Assembly (NCBI GenBank): GCA_019310485.1
Contig: JAFDEF010000027.1
Coordinates: 1-37,153, forward strand
DNA from: Deltaproteobacteria bacterium
Lineage (GTDB): Bacteria; Desulfobacterota; DSM-4660; Desulfatiglandales; HGW-15
Length of the DNA: 37,153 bases
Direction of reading: 5' to 3'
The notes under the pieces are model-generated. The model saw only the letters and a program-made list of their open reading frames with translations, did not search any database and had not been told where the DNA came from. Each line of letters starts with the position of its first letter. Positions within the stretch are counted from its first letter, which is position 1. This document shows positions 17,401 through 24,075 of the stretch, piece after piece. Position numbers and translations under genes: made by a program.

Positions 17401-18269
17401 TAGGTAAATTGTTTTGTCAAAAGGGTGGAAAACTTAACCCGGTTCAAGACCTCAAGATCCTCCAGCCTCCTTCCCTTCTCATCTACCAGATCTATCTCAT
17501 CTTCCACGCGCGACCGAATTGTGCGTATTTTCACATGCTCGATTGAGACATTGTGCACTGATAGGGCATTTGATAACGAGTAGAGGAAAGCAGGGGTGTC
17601 CTCAGAGACGAGTTTCAGGCGCGTAAATGGGCCGGACTCATTGTCAATATCAATCTGAACTGGGTATAGAACAGGCTCCAAGTGGCCCTGAAAACGCTCC
17701 AGGCGCCTGACAACCATTTCATTGACTTCTTGCTTGGCTCTAAGAAGGGATTGTTCGGTGCCCTCCTCAAGGAGTCCTATAACACTGGCCATCTTGTCCC
17801 TGAGCTCTTGTGCCCACTTCTCAAAGGGTAGAGAAGATTCAAAAGTCCCTGAAAAGCGATCCACTATACGGCGTCTGTGAAACATTGCCTTTTCCTTGCG
17901 GGACATTTTCCCTATCTTGGGCAAGCCGATGGAAAGCCTTGCTTCGTCTTGCTTGTAGGTGTAGGTAAAAACATCACCTGAAGAGATGCTAAAACCCATG
18001 CCAGCAAGCACACCGGTTATCATGGAAAACTCTGATGGATAATCAAAAGCAAGGATTGTGCAATCCACACTACCGCCTCTTCTCCTCCTCACCACCACTT
18101 CAACAGGGTGTTCAGGAGTAATGTGGGAAAGCTTCTGGAGGTGCTCACAAATTTCCTCTTCGCTAAAGCAGTCAAAGTACCGCTTTGCCAGTCTTTCCAG
18201 GTGCTCTAAGAGGAAACTGTCGTCAACCTCTGGGCACCGGGATTTTATGCTCTCAAACAGTCCTTTCAT
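14442..18269 (-). CDS. glnE: Glutamine synthetase adenylyltransferase/deadenylase with ACT domains and swapped halves
   Basis: Controls glutamine synthetase by adding AMP to, or removing it from, its regulatory tyrosine. At 1275 residues it is about 330 longer than E. coli GlnE. The N-terminus carries two ACT-like segments (about 55-120 and 205-290; the second, with IRTIRSRVEDEIDLVDEKGRRLE, resembles the GlnD C-terminal ACT). The first nucleotidyltransferase half has GLGKLGSAALGYASDLELL (467-485) and matches the E. coli C-terminal adenylylating half. The second, with FGKLGGSELNYSSDIDLL (987-1004) and GVGGLRDVEFLVQ, matches the E. coli N-terminal deadenylating half. The order is therefore reversed. 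In the first half the catalytic DxD reads DLE (Asp481, Glu483). Neighbouring glnA is the obvious target. Confidence 0.9.
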   Translation of the reverse strand: MKGLFESIKSRCPEVDDSFLLEHLERLAKRYFDCFSEEEICEHLQKLSHITPEHPVEVVVRRRRGGSVDCTILAFDYPSEFSMITGVLAGMGFSISSGDVFTYTYKQDEARLSIGLPKIGKMSRKEKAMFHRRRIVDRFSGTFESSLPFEKWAQELRDKMASVIGLLEEGTEQSLLRAKQEVNEMVVRRLERFQGHLEPVLYPVQIDIDNESGPFTRLKLVSEDTPAFLYSLSNALSVHNVSIEHVKIRTIRSRVEDEIDLVDEKGRRLEDLEVLNRVKFSTLLTKQFTYFLGKSPDPFTALSRFEFMVEELVTKPDSGQWTEMLSNPHTLRDLARLLGASDFLWEDFIRGQFETLLPLLQPYVKGHRFAPPTDTLEERLNAALKGARSLKEQGERLNEFKDREIFLIDLDHILGEKSDFELLATSLTRLAEKVVNTASMLVYNDLVRKFGAPETVAGLRARYAIFGLGKLGSAALGYASDLELLFIYSDQGKTNGKKSIDNSEFFERLVRGVKRIIKAKREGIFHLDLRLRPYGKAGPLACSLENFCRYYAVGGGAHSYERLALVWLRAIGGDPELGARVERLRDEMIYFSGELNLDELRHLREKQFREKTRTGRANAKFSPGGLVDIEYSIQILQVIYGKEVPALRTPLIHQALDALNLAGVLSKQETMQLSDAYHFFRSLINSMRMLRGSAKDLFLPPRESDELVHLARRMRYKSSHAVEPAEQLRIDYEKHSAAVRAFVERHFGRDSIPGSAQGSLADIVLSDHIPLDVSHRILSKAGFMNPKRAYVNVKELAGDGTRRDAFAKLFLLAVDVLARKPDPDMALNNWERFIRALGSPEFHYNMLLSQPMRLEILLGIFAGSQFLSDTLIRNPGFLDWVVIPEVLNKIRNRNALEQELRSTASGSLTHRDWLRKIRRLRRREILRIGTRDICLGVSAREIMLELSRVAEAFVQVSLEKIIQKLTRESGTFQEQWEPGKDFCILAFGKLGGSELNYSSDIDLLGVWDDGIFSSDTTAVSRSRRKTFFARVMENLRSDLSSHTEEGYAYRVDLRLRPYGREGDLAPSFSQMINYYDQKASIWEIQAALKMRPVAGNQNLGYAFTQKIRPTLLKSRARAAIIESIEKMRRGAIEKTMKALGTTMDVKSGVGGLRDVEFLVQGLQLIHAPRKPFLLEPNTLTAIDLLNEAGILEEDCSDQLKQDYLFLRRVEHYLQILEDRQIHALPAEERELSALARRVGGIEWDHNLFRAKLGEALSRIRKAYETSLINTKHTEE

Positions 18270-18301
18270 GGATGTAAAAACGCACTTTTTCCTTTAAGGA
18301 C

Positions 18302-18310
18302 ATGATAGCA
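18302..18310 (-). promoter_or_regulatory. Candidate extended -10 promoter for glnE
   Basis: The minus strand reads TGCTATCAT, an extended -10 (TGn then TATCAT, 5 of 6) located 33 bp before the glnE ATG, just after the glnA terminator. No good -35 precedes it. If real, it would let glnE be expressed independently of glnA. Confidence 0.3.
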
Positions 18311-18359
18311 TGAAAAGCCCTTAAAGAAAGCCCTTCATTTCTTCGTGACACCCCTTTTG

Positions 18360-18403
18360 AAAAAAAATAGGGGGCTATCCGCCTCTTCCCGGATAAAACC
18401 CCC
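18360..18403 (-). terminator. Intrinsic terminator after glnA
   Basis: On the minus strand a GGGGG...TATCCG stem closes with CGGATA...CCCCC around an 8-nt loop and is followed by TA and eight T residues. This is a textbook Rho-independent terminator, about 170 bp after the glnA stop and about 90 bp before glnE, so most glnA transcripts should end here. Confidence 0.85.
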
Positions 18404-18441
18404 AAGCTCACTCTTCTCAGGCTGTAACTATTCAGGTGGAT

Positions 18442-18535
18442 AGACTGAAGGTTTACCCGCCGATGCCATGACGGGTAATAGGCTGAAGGGAAAGCGCTCC
18501 TGGATTACTATTAAAAACACTTCAGCCTTCAGTCT
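18442..18535. other. Predicted three-way-junction structure in the glnA 3' region
   Basis: Three perfect stems nest together: AGACTGAA (18442-18449) with TTCAGTCT (18528-18535); TTACCCG (18453-18459) with CGGGTAA (18472-18478); and GGCTGAAG (18481-18488) with CTTCAGCC (18520-18527). Together they form a three-way junction of about 94 nt in the 302-bp gap, between the glnA stop and its terminator. It could be a 3'-UTR element, a processed small RNA, or a repeat-derived spacer. The strand is assumed to be minus only because glnA transcription crosses it. Confidence 0.5.
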
Positions 18536-18571
18536 TAAACCCAGGTAACTCATTAGTTCTTTCAGGCTTTT

Positions 18572-19996
18572 CTAGATGTCATAGTAAAGAGCAAATTCCC
18601 ATGGATGGGGCCTCAACTCGATTTCCTGCACCTCTCTTTCCATTTTGTAGGATATCCAGGTTTCAATAACGTCTGAGGTAAACACGTCCCCTTTAAGGAG
18701 ATAATCATGATCAGCTTCAAGGGCCTCCAACGCCTCTCGAAGGGAACCCGGTGTTGTTGGTACTTTCTCCAACTCTTCGGGGGGCAGGTCGTAGATATCC
18801 TTGTCAAGAGGCTCTCCTGGATCAATTTTGTTCTGGATACCGTCTATGGCGGCCATCAGCATTGCCGAAAACGCCAGATAAGGATTGCAGCTCGGATCCG
18901 GACACCTGAACTCCAGTCTTTTTGCTCTGGGTGAAGTCGAATACAAGGGTATTCGGACGGCTGCGCTCCTGTTGCGGCTGGAATAAGCAAGATTGACAGG
19001 GGCCTCAAATCCTGGAACCAGCCTTCTGTAACTGTTCGTAGTAGGACTGGTAATGGCCAGCAAGGAGGGAGCATGAGTCAAAATCCCACCGATTGCATAC
19101 ATGGCAGCCTTGGACAGCCCCGCGTACCCATCTCCTGCAAATAAATTCTCGTCTCCCTTCCACAAAGAGATATGCACATGCATACCGGTCCCGTTATCGT
19201 TAAAAAGGGGCTTTGGCATAAATGTCACTGTCTTGTTATGCTTTCGGGCCACGTTCTTTACCACGTATTTGTATTTGAGTAAGTTGTCCGACATCTCAAC
19301 GAGAGGCGCAAAGCGCATGTCAATCTCGGCCTGTCCGCCGGTGGCAACTTCATGGTGCTGCGCTTCAATAAGAACCCCTATTTTCTCAAGCGTGAGTATC
19401 ATTTCACTGCGGATATCTTGCAAACTGTCGGTTGGTGGGACAGGGAAATACCCCTCCTTGTAACGAGGCTTGTACCCAAGGTTTGGACCCTCTGCACGCC
19501 CTGAGTTCCACCGGCCCTCAACGGAGTCAATGTGGTAGTAACCTTCGTGTTCGTTCTGGTCAAAGCGAATGTCATCAAATATAAAAAATTCCGCCTCAGG
19601 GCCAAAATAGGCCACATCCGCAATCCCTGAACTCTGAAGATAGGTTGCAGCCTTACGAGCAATGTTTCGCGGATCACGGGTGTAGTCCTCTCCTGTGACA
19701 GGGTCGCAGATGTTGCATATAAGAACCAGGGTCTTGGCCTGGAAAAAGGGGTCAATAAATCCGGTCTCAGGAACAGGCTTAACAAGCATGTCCGACTCGT
19801 TAATAGCCTGCCATCCCCTTATGCTAGAGCCGTCAAAACCAATACCGCCCTCAAAACTGTCCTCATCTATTACTCTGGCGGGCACGGAAAAATGTTGCCA
19901 GAGCCCTAGGAAATCCATAAACCTCAAGTCTACAATCTCCACCCTTTCTCCTTTTATCAGGTTAAGCACATCTCGGGGTGTTTTCATTTTACTCAT
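18572..19996 (-). CDS. glnA: Glutamine synthetase type I (GlnA), adenylylatable
   Basis: Condenses glutamate and ammonia to glutamine with ATP; the main ammonia-assimilating enzyme. 474 residues, GSI-beta length. Visible motifs: FDGSSIRGW (latch/beta-grasp, 54-62), [10 protein letters not shown] (132-141), the ATP-site block [15 protein letters not shown] (266-280), the [13 protein letters not shown] loop (321-333) and [17 protein letters not shown]. Tyr402 in DIYDLPPEE is the classic adenylylation site, in keeping with glnE next door. AGGAGGG about 5 nt upstream of ATG 19996 is a strong ribosome site. A sigma-54 promoter lies about 60-75 bp upstream, so expression is probably NtrC-like and nitrogen-responsive. 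It is divergent from aspS-gatC. Confidence 0.98.
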   Translation of the reverse strand: MSKMKTPRDVLNLIKGERVEIVDLRFMDFLGLWQHFSVPARVIDEDSFEGGIGFDGSSIRGWQAINESDMLVKPVPETGFIDPFFQAKTLVLICNICDPVTGEDYTRDPRNIARKAATYLQSSGIADVAYFGPEAEFFIFDDIRFDQNEHEGYYHIDSVEGRWNSGRAEGPNLGYKPRYKEGYFPVPPTDSLQDIRSEMILTLEKIGVLIEAQHHEVATGGQAEIDMRFAPLVEMSDNLLKYKYVVKNVARKHNKTVTFMPKPLFNDNGTGMHVHISLWKGDENLFAGDGYAGLSKAAMYAIGGILTHAPSLLAITSPTTNSYRRLVPGFEAPVNLAYSSRNRSAAVRIPLYSTSPRAKRLEFRCPDPSCNPYLAFSAMLMAAIDGIQNKIDPGEPLDKDIYDLPPEELEKVPTTPGSLREALEALEADHDYLLKGDVFTSDVIETWISYKMEREVQEIELRPHPWEFALYYDI

Positions 19997-20053
19997 TTAC
20001 TCCCTCCTCTTTTTTATATAATTGAGTTCTTCCAAAACGCTTTAACCATAACC

Positions 20054-20069
20054 AGCAAAACACATGCCA
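20054..20069 (-). promoter_or_regulatory. Sigma-54 (-24/-12) promoter of glnA
   Basis: The minus strand reads TGGCATGTGTTTTGCT from 20069 to 20054. It has GG and GC separated by exactly 10 bases and matches TGGCACG-N4-TTGCW at all but one position. The start site would be near 20043, giving a 5'-UTR of about 47 nt before glnA. This is the promoter class expected for a nitrogen-regulated glnA. Confidence 0.8.
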
Positions 20070-20141
20070 TTTTTGCTTTGCAGAGTAACAACCCTTTTGT
20101 AGAGGTTTTTTAGGCCTTACCTAAAGCAAGCATTGGTTTCC

Positions 20142-20192
20142 TTATTACAATTTTGTATTATTGTATAGAGGAATTTTACAAAATAGTAATTA
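20142..20192. promoter_or_regulatory. Imperfect 21-bp inverted repeat upstream of the glnA promoter
   Basis: 20142-20162 (TTATTACAATTTTGTATTATT) was compared with the reverse complement of 20172-20192: 17 of 21 positions match, including the uninterrupted core ATTTTGTA/TACAAAAT. The dyad centre is near 20167, about 100 bp upstream of the sigma-54 -24 element, where activator (enhancer) sites usually sit. It does not look like the E. coli NtrC consensus. The AT-rich dyad could bind another regulator, or serve the divergent aspS promoter. Confidence 0.45.
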
Positions 20193-20271
20193 TCTCCTCC
20201 ATAAGATAAGCACGGTAGCTAACAGCAGACAGCCGTGAGGCAGAAGGGAGAGGGCGAACGGAAAAATAAGA

Positions 20272-20300
20272 TTGATCGGATACTCACAATAAAGTATATG
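20272..20300 (+). promoter_or_regulatory. Candidate sigma-70 promoter for aspS-gatC
   Basis: TTGATC (20272-20277), a 17-bp spacer and TATATG (20295-20300; TATGAT at 20297 is an alternative -10) lie about 155 bp before the aspS start. Both hexamers match at 4 of 6. The rest of the 458-bp glnA-aspS gap holds the sigma-54 promoter and inverted repeat, and three copies of TGGCAC (20351, 20363, 20404). No T-box leader was recognised. Confidence 0.35.
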
Positions 20301-20454
20301 ATAGGGCTCATTTATGAGGAAGCGAGGGGAGATAATGCCTGAAGTGCGTTTGGCACAATTCCTGGCACAGTAGTTTAGCACTCCTCTCTTATTTGCGGGT
20401 TTTTGGCACCCTGAATCAACTGCCAGATCCTTGAATGACAAGCCGCATAACAAC

Positions 20455-22629
20455 ATGGATTGGAAGAGCAGAACATATTGCGGAGACCTGAATATTTCCC
20501 ATGCGGGCAAGAAGGTCATGCTCATGGGGTGGGTGGATGCAATAAGAGATCACGGGAGCTTGCTTTTCATTCACCTTCGGGATATCCGCGGGATTGTGCA
20601 GGTCGTGTTTAACCCTGTATTCAGCCCGCAAAGCTATGGCAGGGCAAGTGCGCTGAGAGAAGAATATGTGGTTTTGGTCCGTGGCGAAGTCAGGGAAAGA
20701 GCAAAGGGAACCGAAAACCCCAACATCACTACAGGCGACATCGAGGTGATGGCCGAAGAGCTGCAAATCCTCTCCAAATCAAAACCTCTTCCTTTTCAGA
20801 TCTCTGAAAAGGCAATAGTTTTTGGAGAAAACATAAAGGCGAACCCGGAAAAAGTTGACGAGGAACTCCGTCTGAAATTCAGGTACCTGGATCTGCGTCG
20901 TCCCTCGATGCAGGAACTGTTCATCAAGCGCGCTGAAATACTCAAATGCATCAGGGACTTTCTTACAGATAGGAATTTCCTTGAGATAGAGACCCCCTTT
21001 CTAACCAGGAGCACCCCTGAAGGCGCAAGGGACTATCTTGTTCCAAGCAGGATTCACCGTGGCAAGTTTTATTCCCTGCCCCAGTCCCCGCAGCTCTTCA
21101 AGCAGCTCCTGATGATGAGCGGAATGGACCGTTATTTCCAAATAGTACGGTGCTTTAGGGATGAAGACCTGCGACCCAATCGCCAACCAGAATTCACGCA
21201 GCTGGACCTGGAGGCATCTTTCATTGACGAAGAATTCATTTACGAGGTTGTCGAAGAGCTGATTTCCAGGGTTTTTGCCCTTGGAGGCATAAGGCTATCC
21301 CGTCCCTTTCCGAGGATGAGCTATGCTGAAGCCATGGACCGTTACGGCACAGATAGGCCTGATCTTCGGTACGGTATGGCATTTGAGGACGTAACCGGAA
21401 TACTTGAAAACACCCACTACCAGGTATTCCGCAAAAATGTCGCCCGGGGAGGGAAAATAAAGGGATTTTGCATCAAAGGAAAGGCTTCCGTCTTAAGCAA
21501 GAACGTTCTTCAGAACGAATATGCCTTGAAAATAGCGCCCTCACTGGGAGCCAGGGGTATGACCTGGATGAAAGTCTTGAATGGAAAACTACAATCAAAT
21601 ATCGTCCAATTTTTTACCGTCCCTGAACTGGAAAGGCTCAAGGAACAGTTTGGTGCACAAGACGGAGATGTTTTGATTCTCGTCGCCGACGTCTCGGACG
21701 ACCAGGTGAATAAATCACTTTCAGGGCTCCGGGAGCATTTTGCCAAAAGGTTAAGCCTTGTGCCTGAGGAGCGTTACCGTCCTCTCTGGGTCACTCAGTT
21801 TCCACTTTTCGAGCTCAAAGACAGCGCACTAACATCGCAGCACCACCCGTTTACCATGCCTGACAGAGTCGACTTTGATCCCGCCGACAGGGATGAACTC
21901 CTTGCTCTTAAATCCAGGGCCTATGATCTGGTCATTAACGGGGAAGAGCTTGGCGGAGGCAGTATACGTATCCATGATATGGAGGTCCAAAAGAAAATCT
22001 TTACTGCACTCGGTCTTTCTCAAGAACAAGTCGAGGATAAGTTCGGATTCTTCTTGACTGCACTTGAATATGGGGCTCCACCTCATGGTGGGCTGGCGCT
22101 TGGCCTTGATAGAGTTATTGCTATGATCTTGAAAGCTTCATCCATACGGGAAGTCATAGCTTTTCCAAAGACCCGCAGTGCATTTTGCCCGCTTACCAGA
22201 GCTCCAGCGACCGTGGAAAGGGAACAACTGGAAGAGCTTGGCCTTTTGGGGCCCTTACGCGGTCTTCCCGGCAAGGAAAAGAGGATAGAGAAAAAAGAGG
22301 TTTCCGAAAAACTGCCAGAACCCTCAGCTCCAGTCCCCAGGGGAGTCAGCTCCAGCCATGTCAGGCATATTGCAAGGCTTGCGCGCCTCAAGCTGAGCGA
22401 TATGGAGGTAGCGGAATATCAAAAAGACCTTAATGCTATCCTCGATTATGTTGAAACACTCAGGGAACTGGACACAGAAAACATTCGTCCAATGAGTCAC
22501 GTGCTGAGAGCGAGCAATGTCTGGCGGGAGGACAGGCAAGAAAAATCAACAAAGTCCGAAGCTATTTTGTCTAACGCGCCGCTTCGACAAGACAATTACT
22601 TTAAGGTCCCAAAGATTATAGAAGACTGA
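20455..22629 (+). CDS. aspS-gatC: Aspartyl-tRNA synthetase fused to GatC
   Basis: Residues 1 to about 597 are a bacterial AspRS: anticodon-binding OB fold, class II motif 2 (FRDEDLRPNRQPEFTQLDLE, about 234-253), insertion domain, and motif 3 (GGLALGLDRV, about 545-554). A charged linker (about 598-630) leads to a full GatC (about 631-724: VRHIARLARLKL...ILDYVETL...LRQDNYFKVP). In RDHGS (about 32-36) His replaces the Leu of E. coli AspRS, a mark of non-discriminating enzymes that also charge tRNA-Asn. The fusion would hold Asp-tRNA-Asn at the GatAB amidotransferase encoded directly downstream. ATG 20455 matches the family start; TTG 20431 is possible. Neither has a clear ribosome site. No separate gatC is present. 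Confidence 0.93.
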   Translation: MDWKSRTYCGDLNISHAGKKVMLMGWVDAIRDHGSLLFIHLRDIRGIVQVVFNPVFSPQSYGRASALREEYVVLVRGEVRERAKGTENPNITTGDIEVMAEELQILSKSKPLPFQISEKAIVFGENIKANPEKVDEELRLKFRYLDLRRPSMQELFIKRAEILKCIRDFLTDRNFLEIETPFLTRSTPEGARDYLVPSRIHRGKFYSLPQSPQLFKQLLMMSGMDRYFQIVRCFRDEDLRPNRQPEFTQLDLEASFIDEEFIYEVVEELISRVFALGGIRLSRPFPRMSYAEAMDRYGTDRPDLRYGMAFEDVTGILENTHYQVFRKNVARGGKIKGFCIKGKASVLSKNVLQNEYALKIAPSLGARGMTWMKVLNGKLQSNIVQFFTVPELERLKEQFGAQDGDVLILVADVSDDQVNKSLSGLREHFAKRLSLVPEERYRPLWVTQFPLFELKDSALTSQHHPFTMPDRVDFDPADRDELLALKSRAYDLVINGEELGGGSIRIHDMEVQKKIFTALGLSQEQVEDKFGFFLTALEYGAPPHGGLALGLDRVIAMILKASSIREVIAFPKTRSAFCPLTRAPATVEREQLEELGLLGPLRGLPGKEKRIEKKEVSEKLPEPSAPVPRGVSSSHVRHIARLARLKLSDMEVAEYQKDLNAILDYVETLRELDTENIRPMSHVLRASNVWREDRQEKSTKSEAILSNAPLRQDNYFKVPKIIED

Positions 22630-22632
22630 AGA

Positions 22633-24075
22633 ATGGATCTGTGTGACAAAAGTGCCTTTGAATTGGCCGCCATGCTGAGGCGGCGAGAAATCACTTCGGT
22701 GGAGCTCACCCAGTCTGTCCTGTCACGGATTGAGCAGAAGGAACCCATTATCAACGCCTTTATTACAGTCACTGAAGAGACTGCGCTAAAACAGGCCGAG
22801 GCAGCCGACAGAAGATTTCGGAGCGGCAAGAAAGTACCGTCACTAAACGGCATTCCCATTGCGATAAAGGACATTCTCTGCACGAAGGGTATCACCACTA
22901 CTTGCGGGTCCGCGATCCTGCAAAACTATGTCCCCCCTTATAATGCTACTGTTGTGAGAAAGGTGCTCAGAAGTGGTGCCGTGATCATAGGGAAAACCAA
23001 CATGGATGAATTTGCAATGGGCTCCTCCAACGAAAACAGCGCATTTGGACCGGCAAGAAATCCTGTAAACCCCCAGTATGTGGCAGGAGGATCGAGCGGT
23101 GGTTCCGCGGCTGCCGTGGCTGCAGGGGAGGCAGTCCTGGCGCTGGGCTCAGACACAGGGGGTTCCATCCGTCTGCCTTCTGCTTTCTGCGGCATTACTG
23201 GCATAAAACCCACTTATGGCCGTGTTTCCCGCTACGGACTCGTTTCCTATGCCTCCTCCCTTGACCAGGTTGGGGTGCTGGGCCGCAGCACCAGGGATTG
23301 TGCGATGTTGTTGAATGTGATTTGCGGTCATGACAGGATGGACTCCACATCGGCAGACGCAAAAAAGCCCGATTTCCTGCGCTCTCTGGACAGAGGGATT
23401 GAAGGTATCAGGGTTGGATTGCCCAGGGAGTATTTCGTGGAGGGAATAGACAGCCGGGTAAAAGAAACAATCCTTGCTGCAGTCAACCTGCTTGCCGAAA
23501 ATGGCGCTCACGTCATTGATATATCCTTGCCTCACACCAGGTATGCGGTCAGTGCCTATTACCTCGTGGCAACTGCCGAGGCCAGCAGCAATCTTGCCCG
23601 CTACGACGGAGTGAAATATGGCCTTCGAACAAAAACTGATTTCGCTGACTCAGGACAGATGTATGAAAAGACAAGAAGAGAAGGCTTTGGAAAAGAAGTG
23701 AAGAGAAGGATCATGCTCGGAACCTTCGTTCTGTCTGCAGGATACTATGAAGCCTATTACAAAAAGGCCCAGCAGGCCAGGACACTTGTCAGGGAGGATT
23801 TTGAGAAAGCTTTTGAAAGTGTTGATTGCATGATAGCCCCTGTTTCTCCATGCCTTCCCTTCAAACTGGGGGAAAAGATCTCGGATCCTTTGCAGATGTA
23901 CCTGGTGGATATCTACACGGTCTCGCTTAACCTCGCTGGACTCCCCGGCATGAGTATCAATTGCGGATGGGCCGACGGACTTCCAGTAGGCATGCAAATT
24001 ATCGGAAAGCCCTTTGACGAACAGACTGTGCTGAGGGTAGGGCATGCCTATGAGATGATGGCGGGGAAAAAATAA
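22633..24075 (+). CDS. gatA: Asp-tRNA(Asn)/Glu-tRNA(Gln) amidotransferase subunit A (GatA)
   Basis: Amidase subunit that releases ammonia from glutamine for transamidation of mischarged tRNA. 480 residues of amidase-signature family. The Ser-cis-Ser-Lys triad is visible as Lys79 (IAIKDIL), Ser154 (GGSSGGS) and Ser178 (SDTGGSIR), the same numbering as in characterised GatA. It starts 3 bp after the aspS-gatC stop and abuts gatB, so the three cistrons are translationally linked. It should form GatCAB with the GatC domain of the upstream fusion. Confidence 0.97.
   Translation: MDLCDKSAFELAAMLRRREITSVELTQSVLSRIEQKEPIINAFITVTEETALKQAEAADRRFRSGKKVPSLNGIPIAIKDILCTKGITTTCGSAILQNYVPPYNATVVRKVLRSGAVIIGKTNMDEFAMGSSNENSAFGPARNPVNPQYVAGGSSGGSAAAVAAGEAVLALGSDTGGSIRLPSAFCGITGIKPTYGRVSRYGLVSYASSLDQVGVLGRSTRDCAMLLNVICGHDRMDSTSADAKKPDFLRSLDRGIEGIRVGLPREYFVEGIDSRVKETILAAVNLLAENGAHVIDISLPHTRYAVSAYYLVATAEASSNLARYDGVKYGLRTKTDFADSGQMYEKTRREGFGKEVKRRIMLGTFVLSAGYYEAYYKKAQQARTLVREDFEKAFESVDCMIAPVSPCLPFKLGEKISDPLQMYLVDIYTVSLNLAGLPGMSINCGWADGLPVGMQIIGKPFDEQTVLRVGHAYEMMAGKK

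Noticed and set aside
20351..20368. Sigma-54 promoter for aspS (TGGCAC...TGGCAC)
   Set aside because: After GG-N10 the sequence has GG rather than the required GC, so the -12 element is wrong.
20193..20454. T-box leader upstream of aspS-gatC
   Set aside because: No T-box core sequence, specifier stem or following terminator could be recognised.
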